Below are positions 36,129-47,281 of a DNA stretch of 64,000 nt, piece after piece; position 1 is the stretch's first letter, and each line of letters opens with the position of its first letter. The notes below the pieces were generated by a model. It saw only the letters and a list, made by a program, of their open reading frames with translations. It was not told the DNA's origin and ran no database searches. Source of the stretch: Galeopsis tetrahit (taxonomy: Eukaryota > Streptophyta > Magnoliopsida > Lamiales > Lamiaceae). Both the position numbers and the translations under genes were made by a program. The stretch lies in assembly GCA_963675135.1 (NCBI GenBank), contig OY776132.1, forward strand, positions 63,373,850 through 63,437,849, written 5' to 3'.

Positions 36129-37406
36129 TGTTGGTCCCAAGTTGAGTTGATATCGAGTAAGCTAGTGAAAATGTCTAGAGGGGGGTGAATAGACTTTTCA
36201 AAAATCTTTCGATATATCAGAATACGTAATGCGGAAATGATCAAAGTAACAATGAGCCCAATTCAAGATTATACTCAACTTATTATCGAGAACTCTGTTC
36301 TATACTCAACTAGTCAAGTCCAGTTAAGTAATTAAACAGTTAAGCAATTAAAACAACTTAAAACAGTAAATCAACACACAAAGATTTATAGTGGTTCGAC
36401 AACTTGTCTACGTCCACTCTCACAATCCCAGTTGTGATATTTGCCACTAAACTCTTCAACACGAGTACAAAGTGTAGTTCCTGTCTTTTAAGTCCCAAGA
36501 AGAAGACTTAGATCTTCAACAGAAATATCACCAGATATATCTACGATCTAACTAGAAATTTAACAAGTATCTAGCAACTTGATAAAACAACAAAATAAAA
36601 CTTCTCTATCTTCAGTAGCAGCCTTCTGAATATGACTTCGTCTTCTGGCTTCTTTCTGAATCTTCAATGCACTCTGAGAGTAATCTTCAGTATGTAGCTT
36701 TAATATGCTTCAGTATCAAGTTTCAGTATGCGTAGTTGTAGTAACAGTAGTCTTCAAATGATCACCATCATGAAGTATTTGTAAACATCAAGAACTTAGT
36801 TAGTTGTAACCAACTTTTCTTGATAACTACCTTCAACTGAATCTTCTTATCAATCCACGCGTTTCTGTTACGAATTAGTTATTCCATAACTAACTTCTTT
36901 AATCCTTATCTTTATATGCGCTTTTGTAACTAACTTCATGTTGACTTGTCTTGTGTAGTCTATTATGTACTGGTCTTGTAGTCCATCTGTCTTGAGTAGT
37001 AGACTGGTCTTCTCTTCTTGTGCAGTAGACTCTAATAGAACTAATCTAGTCCTAACAAGACTATTACATTACATTAAGCTTTTATAATACAAGCTTAGTC
37101 AACTTATGAACTATACAACAAATCTATCTATTACATAGAAAATATCATGAGCTCTATACAACAATTATAGCTCAATAACAAACCAAGAAGAACACATATA
37201 TGAAGTACTTATAAAACGTACTTATCTTTTAAATATAAACAACACTTATCTTTTATGTGAACTTCTACTGATCTGTTCAAGATGACTTCAACTCAACTAG
37301 ACTAGATTAGTCAACACTTAGAAAACATTCAAACCACTTTTGGCTTATCAAAACTTCATCTTATCTTTTCATCATTTAGGACTTGTCTAGGATTCATATC
37401 CCAACA
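36129..37406 (-). repeat. 5' LTR of the Ty1/copia element
   Basis: A 1278-bp LTR holding the element's promoter. A candidate TATA box (TATAAAG on the minus strand) lies near 36909-36916. Identical to the left LTR except one base. Confidence 0.95.
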
Positions 37407-37411
37407 GATTT

Positions 37412-38645
37412 GAATTAATTATGGAAGGTGATAGATTTACGCGATATTGGAGAATATGCATTTATAATTTGATTTGATGTTATTGCTGACTAATAGATAA
37501 TAATTCAAAATTATTTAAATTGAAAAGGGACATATCTGTCTTCTTAAGTCCCAATTTGAAGTTAATAGATTTAAATTAAAAAGCTAATCCCTATTAGAAA
37601 AAATTACTAGAAAAATGACTCTAATAACAAATTACCCTTATTTAAAATTAACTCAACATTAATTATAATGACATCTAGATAATATCATACATAATGATAT
37701 TTAAAAATATGACACATCAATTTTAGGTAGAGGTTGTGGTGTGATTTTAGGGAGAGGTTTTGGTGTAATTATTTCAACAACATGATTCAGCATATTAAAC
37801 AATACTATACACCAATTTTATTCTTATTTACGCTATTTGGCTCCTTCATTAAGTGAGGGTTTGCAAATTCAAGTGAAATTGGATAGACTCATTTTTTTTT
37901 AAGTTACTATCTCACATTTTTTATTTTTGAAAAGTGCTTTTATCTTTTATTTTTATCTTTCAATTATTATTTAATTATTTTTACTCATAAATAGTCATCT
38001 TTATTTATAATTTTTTCTTTGTAAAATATGTGTCCAAATGTATGTGAATAAAACTTATGAACCCAATGAGTATAACTTATATGTGGAGGATGAACTCAAA
38101 TGAAGATTTTACGTTGATACGAATTGTACTTTGTATTATGGTCGAATTGAAGTTGTACATACGGCATCTAAATGTCTGTCTTAATGAATCATCTTAGCGA
38201 GATGATGGGTCAGGCCCAAACTCATACTATAATGGACTTATGTGATAGAGCCCAATAACAGCATTACAATAGAAGTAAAATTTATGTAAATTATCGATTT
38301 CACATTTTTACAAATTTAAAATTTTAATATTTTCAACAATATGTATATTTTAAAAATAATTTGTCAAAATTGAATATGATTTGGTGACAAAGGTGTAAAT
38401 TTTCGTATATAATGGAGTAAAATAATACATGGAAAAAAATAGAGATGAATTAAAAACATTAATGCAATTAATATTTGAGATGATAAGAAATTTAAAATTA
38501 CATAAACAAAGTAGAATACTACTACATGTACATGTGATAAGAGTAGAGACAACAATCGACAAAGCCAAAGTGGATTTTGTAACAACTATTCACACAACAA
38601 ACAAAAAGGGTTGGTAAGGGTACAGTGGAAGTAAGTTGATTGCCG
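37412..38645. other. Gene-free AT-rich region
   Basis: Right flank of the Ty1/copia element, continuous with 24300-24366 before insertion. The last ~250 bp are probably the 3' UTR side of the small gene at 38646. Nothing else recognised. Confidence 0.5.
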
Positions 38646-38783
38646 CTAGCGGTGGCGCTTCCACCAAAACGCCGCCACGCCGCTGGCCTTGGAAGTCATA
38701 GAAGCGACGGCGACGCCCCACTCCTGATGAAAAATCTTAAATTTGATGGAACCTCTCTTCTGAGGAAGCTTATTAAACGCCAT
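38646..38783 (-). CDS. Small hypothetical protein, 45 aa
   Basis: From ATG 38783 to TAG 38646 the frame encodes MAFNKLPQKRGSIKFKIFHQ followed by a Trp/Ala/Lys-rich half ending WWKRHR. The product is strongly basic with no Cys or Asp; I do not recognise it. Three things favour a real gene: the coding stretch is markedly GC-richer than its surroundings; a TATA box lies about 110 bp upstream; and a possible 5'-UTR intron ends in TTTCAG about 20 bp before the ATG, with GTAAAC donors upstream. It could be a conserved micropeptide or the first exon of something larger. No signal peptide is evident. Confidence 0.5.
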   Translation of the reverse strand: MAFNKLPQKRGSIKFKIFHQEWGVAVASMTSKASGVAAFWWKRHR

Positions 38784-38892
38784 CACGATCTATTCTTGAA
38801 ATAATCTGAAATATGTTTTTAACGGCCGAGCTTAAATTTACCTGATTTTTTTTAAAATAATTTATAAGATATATCTAGCTGGTGTTTACCTG

Positions 38893-38900
38893 TTTATATA
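38893..38900 (-). promoter_or_regulatory. Candidate TATA box for the 45-aa gene
   Basis: The minus strand reads CTATATAAACAG about 110 bp upstream of the ATG at 38783, a good plant TATA box at a plausible distance. Confidence 0.5.
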
Positions 38901-40306
38901 GAAGTTTCATGAGTCAAGACCCACCAAAATGTCACAAGTCACAAATTAATTATTTTTAAATGGAAAATTAATTAATATATATGGGGTACTTCATGACACT
39001 GAAACGGACTAGGATGTCACTTCATCATACGTACGATACGATGCGTGTGTGGAATAAAAAGGACACTTCCTTTTTGTACTACAAATGACTACATTTTTTA
39101 TAGTGTTACTCCATTAATTAAACTATCAATATTACTGTTTTTGGTAAAAAATAATTAAAGTTTGGAGGGTAATTTTATAAAATTTTATATATAAAATAGT
39201 TGAATTTAGTTTATAGTGAATATCTAAAAAATAATGAATATAAAAAAAATTTAAGGTCAACGGAGTAGCATATTTTTGAAGCATAATATGAAGTTCTATC
39301 TTTAATTTATCGTCTAATTTCTCTATCATTTGTAATTTAATATTTTGTGATTTATTGCTTATCTATTTCATATTTTTAACTTTATGAATATTAATCTAGA
39401 CTCCAAAAAGGGTGAGTTTCACTTTATGATAGAGCCATAAAATTCTCTTGTTTTCACTTTAAAAACAAAATCATAAAAACTTATTTTCTGATTATTCATC
39501 TTCGCGCGCTTGTCAATTCTTAATTCACACGTTATCGACGCGGATGAAATTCCAAATATATTATTTAAAAACTACAAATATAAAAAAATCACAATCAATC
39601 CACACATATTTAAAATTATTTATAAACTTATTATTACATTTTACTCGATACCATTTAGTTTATAACTTTTAAAATAACTCACCTACCAATCAATTTAACA
39701 AAGTAAAATTTTATCATATTAAAAAAATCCCAAAAGTAACACACATTTTTACTATTCAATTTTAATAGGGTAATCATTTTTCTTAATACTTCGTTAAATC
39801 ACTTTTACACCTTATCAAACCTCTCAAAATACCCCTCATTTTTTTATCTCACATATTATTAAATTTATTTTTCTAAAAAGTGTGCCGATAAGAGATGCAA
39901 TAATAACAGAATTTTATCACTAAAAATCAATTTTCTTCGAAGAATATTTTTAAGCATAGCTATGATGAATACAAAAGAACTCGACCCATTTGAGGTTACG
40001 ATAAATTATGAAGCTCAAGCAAGAACTCGAGCTAACAATATTTGAGTATTCACATAATTAAGTATTCTACACCACAAATTTTTATTGAGTTTCTAAAAGT
40101 TCTATATTCTTTTGTAATGGAAGAGATATCATAAAGAATATTTCACTTAATTGGAAGCAACTTTCAAATTATATACTCCCTCCGTTCTAATATTATTTTT
40201 ACAATTTAACTAAAAGTCTTTAGTGACATGAAATTGAGAATTAATGACGGACCTGTCACTAAAAATCAATTGATTAAAATACTCTTAATTGGTTAAAATA
40301 CTCTCG
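38901..40306. other. Gene-free AT-rich region with a Stowaway end
   Basis: No gene seen. At about 40178 a single Stowaway-type terminus (TACTCCCTCCGTTCTAATA) occurs without a partner, so it is probably a truncated MITE. The stretch to 40306 then meets copy B of the 1.8-kb repeat. Confidence 0.5.
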
Positions 40307-41147
40307 ACACATTTCTTTGTTGTGATTAAATTAAGTGCGGATTTTGCCAAGATCTTTCGTGCATGAAAAATTAAGTCATGTGAAATGTCAGGTAAACATT
40401 AATAATCAGTTTTGACACTCTCTCCATTTAATTATGTTTTTTTTTTTAAATAATAAAAATTTACACTTCAATTAATACGAAAATGAAGGGAAAAAAAAAA
40501 TTGTCTAACTTACCTTTATTATCATGAAAGGAAGAGAAAAGAGTGATACATAAAATCTAATTTTCAATTAAAATGAGAAAATGAATGAATATACTATGAT
40601 AATTTAGGGAGAAATGTAAAAAAAATTGATTAAAATGATAAACATTTTAAAATAAAATCTAAAATCCAAAGAAGCAAATAATATAAAACTGATCGATGAA
40701 GTACGAGAAAAGTGGACACAAAATAATTTCGGTCTATTTACACTTTTTTTTTATTTACGTCCAGCTTTAAATTTTATAAATACTGTAGATACAAATAATA
40801 TGTTTTAGTTATACTTTATTCAGCCCGACTTCCAAAGAAATATCTAATTATTAATTTCGAATCGAATGAAGTGAGCGATAAGTTACAAAAATAGCATAAT
40901 TACAAAGCACAGATACCCAGTAAACTTTAACTAATAAAAGAAACATAATCAAAATTCTTGTACTAGAAATTAACCCTACATACCCATTAATTAAACCCAA
41001 AAAAATATACAAAATATTTTTTACTTGAAATATAGTTAATTAAAGTAAGTAGAGATTAATATGATCCATAAAAATGGTAAAATTTTATAAAATATCTTTA
41101 ATTAAACATACATCATGCATAAAATATTTTACACAAATATGGCTCAG

Positions 41148-41258
41148 TGACAAAGTGGAATAGCTCAAGTTAGAGCTCCACTACCTAGGCCTTAGTTCCT
41201 GGATTCGAGTCATGGGAAGGGGAAAAAGGAGTGGATATTTAACTTCCATAAAAAAAAA
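41148..41258 (+). mobile_element. tRNA-derived SINE
   Basis: A ~111-bp insertion with TSDs ACAAATATGGCTCAG (41133-41147) and ACAAATATGACTCAG (41259-41273) and a terminal A-run. An A-box-like TAGCTCAAGTTAGAGC lies at 41161-41176 and a B-box-like GGATTCGAGTC at 41201-41211, as in tRNA genes. Copy A of the host repeat lacks it and gives the empty site. Confidence 0.85.
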
Positions 41259-41372
41259 ACAAATATGACTCAGAATTAAACAATCAAGTTTTCAAAAAAT
41301 AAAATATATATATACAAAATTAAGGGAACATTTTCATTTGGACTTTACCGCATTAAGTTACTTAATATACTA

Positions 41373-41615
41373 ACTCTTATTCATATTATAAGTCGTTTTG
41401 ACTTTTGGTTTTCTTTACAAAATATAAGTCGTTTTACACTTTTCAATGTAAATTAATTGTATTAATTCCAAATTTACTCTTAAAATCAATAAATAATTAC
41501 ATACATGTATTTTTTTTAATGAGAATTACAAGCATTGATTAAGGGTAAAATGAGAAGTCAATTGTTTTCTTAATTGTGCATCAGCTTAGATGACATATAT
41601 TTGAATAGGAAAGAA
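41373..41615. mobile_element. Stowaway-like MITE (TATAAGTCGTTTTG type)
   Basis: Insertion of about 243 bp absent from copy A. The left end ACTCTTATTCATATTATAAG and the reverse complement of the right end TTCTTTCCTATTCAAATAT are imperfect Stowaway TIRs with TA on both sides. Confidence 0.7.
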
Positions 41616-41916
41616 TATTAATTAATTTTATACGTACGGACAAAGAAGCACGTGGTAAAAAATGTGAGTGTAATTCTTTCTAGAAGAAATTTAAATTTAT
41701 GTTTAGAAATTGAGAAGAAATTTTGGTGCAATTGCTTAACAATTTCTTAGTCACCCCGCGCAGGCTTGTGTAATTCTAGAACCTTTTATTCTGTCGACCT
41801 GCGAAAACAAATAATTTTTTAGTCCCTTAAATTGTTCCATATTTGATTTTACTCCTCTAATTTTTTAAAAAATATTTCTAATCTGTACATGGAAGGAATA
41901 TACCTAGAAAATGGTC

Positions 41917-42281
41917 GGGATTAAAGTTTTTTTAGTCCTTTAAGTTGGACTAATTTTGAATTTGGTCCCGATGGAATACACATTTTGATTTTAGTCCCAT
42001 AAGTTGGTCAAAATTTTGAATTCAGTCCAATTACTACAATTTGAGATAAATAAATCGATCAAATCCATTGATTTTTGCATTTTTCTGCACATGAGCAAAT
42101 TCACAGTTGATTTGAATTGCACACGAGCTAAGAATTTGATCGGTTTATTTACCTACAATGGTAGTAATTGGACTGAATTCAAAATTTCGGCCAACTTATG
42201 GGACCAAAATCAAAATGTGTATTCCATCAGGACCAAATTCAAAATTAGTCCAACTTAAAGGACTAAAAAAACTATAATCCC
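41917..42281. mobile_element. Mutator-type MITE with ~130-bp TIRs
   Basis: A 365-bp element with a perfect 9-bp TSD, AAAATGGTC (41908-41916 and 42282-42290). It is almost a complete palindrome: the ends start GGGATTAAAGTTTTTTTAG and GGGATTATAGTTTTTTTAG and stay alike for about 130 bp. Long TIRs with 9-bp TSDs are the Mutator signature. Copy A (near 5480) has the uninterrupted site. Confidence 0.92.
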
Positions 42282-42843
42282 AAAATGGTCAAAACAGTAA
42301 GAGTTCAATATAGTTCCATGATTAAGAACAATTATTTTGGAATTTTTACATCAATCAATTATTTACAAAATAGTACACTACCTATGTTAGTATTTTATAA
42401 GAGTTCCATCAATTTAATGGGATTGTCACTAAATTAAGTAGCATGCAAAAAATACATAGACCACCTCTGTTTTGAATTTTTTGACACTCTGTTTTTTTAA
42501 ACACTCTTGTTAATCTTTGACAAAGTTCGAGAGAAATATTATTAATTTTCATTTTCACTAAATTAAGTAGCATGCAAAAAATACATAAGAATTTTTTGTT
42601 AAAATAATATATTATACTATATCTAATATATTCACCAAAATAATATTTATAAATTTTCTTTATTGTTATTTATAAGAGATTAAGAGGGAGACTTGTTTGA
42701 AAGGGTTTGATCTTATACCTTAGACCAAGTTTCATTTGGTATTTAAGTTATACTTTTTTAAAAAAAAATATGAGTGAGTTGGGGTTCCATAATTTCACGA
42801 TTTTATATTATATTTATTATAGTAATTATTATAAGTGTGAAAT

Positions 42844-43439
42844 ATCAAAATTTTTAATTTAGCTAGCCAAAGTGGATAAGCACTTGACTTTAATAGCATT
42901 TGGACTTGTAAAAGTGGAGGAAAACAGAGGCAGGCAGGCAGGCGGCTCTAAATTTCAACTCAGTTCACACTATTAATTTATTCCATTTCCATGGAGTAAT
43001 ATTATATATTTGTGCTTACATAAATTTAATTAATTAGGTTGCATATATGTCTTCTCTTAGAAGTCAACTTTCGACACTGCTCCGCTCATAATTATTTGTT
43101 TGTTTCTATTTAATTTCTTGCCGTTCAAGTCTTTTTTTTTTGCTAACTAGGGGAAAATGTGGTCCAAAATTGAGAAATTTATGGCCAACATTCAACAGTT
43201 CATACTACTTTTTAATTTAAGGATAAGTTGTGATCCAATAAATTGTATTTTATGATTAGCTTTTTAAGATATATTGGTTAATAATGATAATCTTGTAATT
43301 TATATAACAATATTTTATAAAGAATTTGTCAGAATAAGATATTACTCCACGATATAAGCTGTGGTCTTAAAAAAAAAAAAACTCAAAACTACTGGAGTAG
43401 TATCTTTTTTTTATATGAAATAAGACCATTTTTAAAAAA
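42844..43439. other. Gene-free AT-rich region
   Basis: No coding, RNA or terminal-repeat structure recognised. Confidence 0.5.
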
Positions 43440-43642
43440 TTAATTTTTGAAAGAAAGTGAACTAATACTTACAATATTCACACATTTACACGAAATATCA
43501 TTATTTTTGCACTCATTTCGGTCGCTCTTTTTACTTTATTTATATAAACTAACAAAGTTACCTCTCAACACTTCACTCATTACACTTTTTTCTTAAAAGA
43601 ATGTACTCATTTTGTGGTACAAACACTTATGGAACGGGAGAG
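43440..43642 (-). mobile_element. Stowaway MITE, family S1, reversed and truncated
   Basis: Matches the reverse complement of the 14432-14701 element over most of its length (TATTCACACATTTACACGAA, CTCAACACTTCACTCATTAC). The right end, GGAACGGGAGAG, is followed by TA. The left TIR is eroded. Confidence 0.78.
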
Positions 43643-43644
43643 TA

Positions 43645-45888
43645 CTCTCATAGCTTAAACGGTTGACAAATAAGAGTGAGAAAATAGTAATTCATTTGAG
43701 CTAAATTTTATTGAAGCTGGTAGTTTAATTTTTTCTTAAAGACGTGATCAAAATGAATTTATACGGAGTATTATCTATCAATAACATGGGCGGGACGGGA
43801 CGGGGCATATGAAATTTTATTTTGATTTATTGCACTTTATATTTAGGTATCTATCTTTTAATTTATATTTATTTGATTACAAGTTGGCATGATTGTAATT
43901 TCCAGGAAAAGGTGATTGGTGAGATTGGGATATACTACATAGTATAGGAAATAAAGCATTAAAAGTGTAACCCTTTTTATCCGCATGGAGGCCAGCTAAT
44001 TAAGAAGCAAATTTTGACAAGCAACAAAAAGAATTTCGACTAAGATCAAGTGTTAAAATCACAATTTAAAATTAAATTAAAGTGAAGATATTGTAGTAGT
44101 TTAGGTAGACAAAAAGATAATTAAGTCAATAATATATTTAATTAATCAATTCGTTAATGTTATTACAACCAAAATTGATGCATGGTCATATTCATTTATA
44201 GTATGATATCCAATTTTTATTGCTTGAAAAATTCAAGCAATGCTGTCTTTTTCCTTGATTCTTCATCCATTTATAAATTATGTAGTAAATTATCTTATAA
44301 AATTTAAGAAAGTTAACCCAACCCAAGACATTAGAGCCAATTAAACACGTAGCTATAGACTTTAGTCATGTGTTGTAACAACATTTATTTATATTATCAT
44401 GGAAGCTAGGAATTATACCATGGCAGTATGAGAGATGATTATATATATAATATTATATTATAATGGTTAATGGATTTTATATGATTGTTATCGACTTTGA
44501 AAAGGTAATTATCTCTTGCTAGCCGACCCCTCCTTTGTTATGTGTCATGGTCCACTTGTATAATAATGTGATCTTCAATTTTGTTGAAGAATATTTACAA
44601 ATAAGGGTAGATATAACTTATTATTATTGTTTATATATTAAATGAATTTATTGAGAATTATTATTTCATGAATTTTGTAATAATGTATATTAACATGTTA
44701 ATTTGTAATTGTCATTGTAACCCAACAAAAGACATAGTAGTATAAGCTAACAAATGGAATTCGATCGATCCATGTTGGCTTCTGAACCATACTATATTGT
44801 ATTATTATATATTTGCACTTAATAATTAACAATGTTACTAGCTAGCACAAAACTAGCTAGGAGTATTAGTAGTATACTATAAGATTGAGCATTATTTGAA
44901 AATTCATCAATGTGATATTTACTTGTAATAAGAGCATAATTATTGTTAAAATAATTAGTATATGCAAGTCTTTAATTAATTAAAGTGATCACCTAGCTTC
45001 TAAGTGAAACCCAAACAATAAACAAACTTTTTTTGAAAGTATTTGATAATTGTGGTCTGGATATGATGGTGCAAATAATTGAATGATTTTATAATCTCGT
45101 CCTTTTCGTCTGAAGGCGTCATTGCTCCCCAACATCAAAACATTCAATTTTTTTGTTTTTCTATTTTAAACCTGCAATTTGATCCTGTGTTTGTTTTCCT
45201 GTACCTAGTATTCTTATCATGTCCTAAACTTGCCTCCCAAAAACTTCACATCCGTCCCATCCACATTTTTCTATTTCTTACTGTGTATCCTAAATCAGCT
45301 TTCATATTTATTTATTTTTAATTTGTCTTACATCAGGAAAAAAAAAATTCTAGCAATTCTTACCCTTTTTTCATAGGAGTATTATTTTTAAATAAGATTT
45401 AATATACATGACTTTGCAAATATATTCCAACCCAATCATTCATATTTTTTTAAATATAAGACAAACACACTCTTTTCTGAATTTAATAAAGTGACCATTC
45501 AAAGTAGTTACTAGAATTGAGCAAACAAGCATATTCCGAGTAAAAAGGTAAATCAAAGGCACACTGGAAATTTTATTGGCGATAATTATACATAAAACAC
45601 GTACAGATTCTCTTCTTGCAAACCTACCAATCTCCAATCTAAAATCACAGAAGCATAGTAGGAAGAAGACGAATCCGGATAGAAGAAATTCAGGAGAGGA
45701 TTCACCAGAGCCAACACCAAAAACAAATTAAGCTCTAATGATCAGATCCAATTCCCATACATCTATTTAACATCAAATTCCAAATTAATAATATTATGTT
45801 ACAATAGTGAAAATGGCAGGCAGCAAAAAACATGCCCAATTCACAAAATCCAGGCAGCTGGATATGGCGATCGCCCGGAGTTAATAGA
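43645..45888. other. Gene-free AT-rich region
   Basis: About 2.2 kb with no gene recognised. The last ~250 bp are presumably the 3' UTR of the small gene at 45889. Confidence 0.5.
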
Positions 45889-46098
45889 TCAGGCATGATC
45901 CGCGTAGCCGTCGGAAGCGTAGGCGCTCTCCGGCGGGCTGGTGGAGGCGGAAGTGGTGGGGGAGGTGGGTGAACCCCTTTTCATTTTAGAAAGGGCTTTA
46001 GAGAGGTTTCCGGCAAGGCTTTCAAAAATTAAAGCCTTAACGCGGCCCCTCGGCGGCGGAAGGGTGGAGTAGTGTCTTCTTGGAGGAGCAGTTTCCAT
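45889..46098 (-). CDS. Small basic Ser/Pro-rich protein, 69 aa
   Basis: From ATG 46098 to TGA 45889 the frame encodes METAPPRRHYSTLPPPRGRV, a helical-looking core (FESLAGNLSKALSKMKRG) and a Ser/Thr/Pro-rich tail ending YASDGYADHA. Its high GC against an AT-rich background, a good start context (TTAATGG), a (CT)n leader and an upstream TATA-like box make it the most credible cellular gene here. I do not recognise the family. No signal peptide, membrane segment or zinc motif is visible; a nuclear or cytosolic regulatory micro-protein is possible but unproven. Expression evidence would settle it. Confidence 0.65.
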   Translation of the reverse strand: METAPPRRHYSTLPPPRGRVKALIFESLAGNLSKALSKMKRGSPTSPTTSASTSPPESAYASDGYADHA

Positions 46099-46116
46099 TA
46101 ATGGAGTAGTGATTTA

Positions 46117-46120
<4 letters not shown>

Positions 46121-46153
<33 letters not shown>
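46121..46153 (-). repeat. (CT)n microsatellite in a 5' leader
   Basis: A 33-bp GA run on the + strand (CT on the sense strand) lies 22 bp upstream of the ATG at 46098. CT-rich 5' UTRs are common in plant genes. Confidence 0.85.
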
Positions 46154-46157
<4 letters not shown>

Positions 46158-46231
46158 GCCCCCCTCAGGGGCAGAGAGAGAATTGGTGTAGACTGGGAAA
46201 TTTTGAATGATGAAAACAAAGGCAAACGGTC

Positions 46232-46242
46232 TCTATTTATGC
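46232..46242 (-). promoter_or_regulatory. Candidate TATA box of the 69-aa gene
   Basis: The minus strand reads CATAAATAGAG about 135 bp upstream of the ATG, which would give a leader containing the CT repeat. Confidence 0.5.
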
Positions 46243-47143
46243 TCGTCTAGGGGTACTATTGTCATTCATCCTAACGCTATACGCTGGGGGTATTATTGTC
46301 ATCATTATTCTAACGCTAACGCTATAACGCTACACTTTTTAGTTTGGAGACAGAGTTGGCCCCACACTAATTCATTTTATAATTTGGATTGCGTGTTTGA
46401 ATGGGAGATGAAGACATCCGAAAATATTCCCATTTTTTATCTATCGATATTACCTTTAAATTTAAGGTCTCGATATTTCCACCGATATCGATATTTTCAT
46501 CCTTAGAGTATACTATAAAAATTCACACAAGAAAGTAGAGCTATCCCAAAGTGTTGGTGGAAACTGGAACGGCCTGATCTACAACTCAACTTAACATATC
46601 ATTTTACGGATTTTAACAAGTTGTTTTTTAATGGTTGATTTGTTTCCCAAATTTAAGTTTGTAAATGTAATTGATAATTTTTTAGTTTTTATTTAATTTA
46701 TTGGGGGCGTTTCAAAATTTTAAATTAAAAGAAATTTTTTAAAAAATGCATGCTTAGGCGGCGCTTGATGGCCCGATTAACATAAAATTCCATTGGATAC
46801 CTCCCGTCTAAGTCTGATTTCTGCAACCATGACTTATAAATAAATTTAAAACAAAAAAACATATTTAACTTAAAAATGGTGTGAGTAACTGAATAAGTAA
46901 AAAGGAAAAATGAATAGAATTAATTTTTGCAAGGCTAAGTTACTCCGCTTAGCAGAGAGAGAGAGAGAGAGGGTGGGGTGGTGGCTGGGTGGGTGGGTGG
47001 GGTGGGGGGCTCGCCACTTCAGCACAAGCGAGTCTTGTATTGGTCGGTATTATAAATGTGACGGATTCAACTTTGTTGTTTTAGTTGTATCTTTCTTTAA
47101 AATATAATGGAATTGAGATCATAATCACATGGAGTATGTCATA
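46243..47143. other. Gene-free region
   Basis: Contains a GA/GGTGG-rich low-complexity stretch at 46953-47007 and an isolated TATCGATATT-rich patch near 46440-46500 that may be an eroded element end. No gene seen. Confidence 0.45.
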
Positions 47144-47281
47144 CCTTCTCCGTTCCAAGATTACTGGTACATTTTGACAGACACAATATTAAAAAAAAAT
47201 AGAATTTAGTAATATTGTATGTGAGGTAAAATAAAGAATGAGCATATTTTGTAATTTAGTGAGATGTAAAAGAGATTTGGT

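Larger units (their letters stand above)
24372..37406 (-). mobile_element. Complete Ty1/copia retrotransposon, Sirevirus-like, 13.0 kb
   Basis: Full-length element read leftward: 5' LTR (36129-37406), tRNA-iMet primer site, gag, pol, a long third ORF, polypurine tract, 3' LTR (24372-25649). A perfect 5-bp TSD, GATTT, lies at 24367-24371 and 37407-37411. The domain order protease-integrase-RT-RNase H is that of Ty1/copia. The large size, long gag and an extra ORF after pol are features of the Sirevirus (SIRE1/Maximus) lineage; this lineage call is inference. The LTRs have equal length and differ at one position by eye, so the insertion is very young. Confidence 0.95.
40307..42843. repeat. Unidentified 1.8-kb repeat, copy B, with three insertions
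   Basis: Aligns with 4268-6063 in the same orientation. Three blocks absent from copy A are a SINE, a Stowaway MITE and a Mutator-type MITE. Removing these and their TSDs (about 745 bp) leaves about 1,792 bp, against 1,796 bp for copy A. The internal 32-bp direct repeat is at 42427-42458 and 42556-42587. Confidence 0.85.

Noticed and set aside
38429..38617. 62-codon plus-strand frame next to the 45-aa gene
   Set aside because: AT-rich composition and no supporting signals; more likely the 3' UTR side of the minus-strand gene.
41161..41211. A tRNA gene
   Set aside because: A- and B-box-like motifs are present but no cloverleaf can be formed; the TSD and A-run show a SINE.
42004..42258. 84-codon plus-strand frame
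   Set aside because: Lies entirely within the palindromic arms of the Mutator MITE.
4268..42843. The paired 1.8-kb repeats as LTRs of one giant element
   Set aside because: No TG...CA ends, primer site or polypurine tract next to them, and the intervening DNA holds unrelated genes and elements.
45079..45321. 80-codon hydrophobic frame
   Set aside because: Phe/Leu-rich because of T-rich DNA; no homology or promoter recognised.
46430..46505. TATCGATATT-rich patch as a hAT end
   Set aside because: Only one possible terminus; no partner or TSD.
46910..47107. 65-codon frame over a GA/GGTGG stretch
   Set aside because: Low-complexity translation only.
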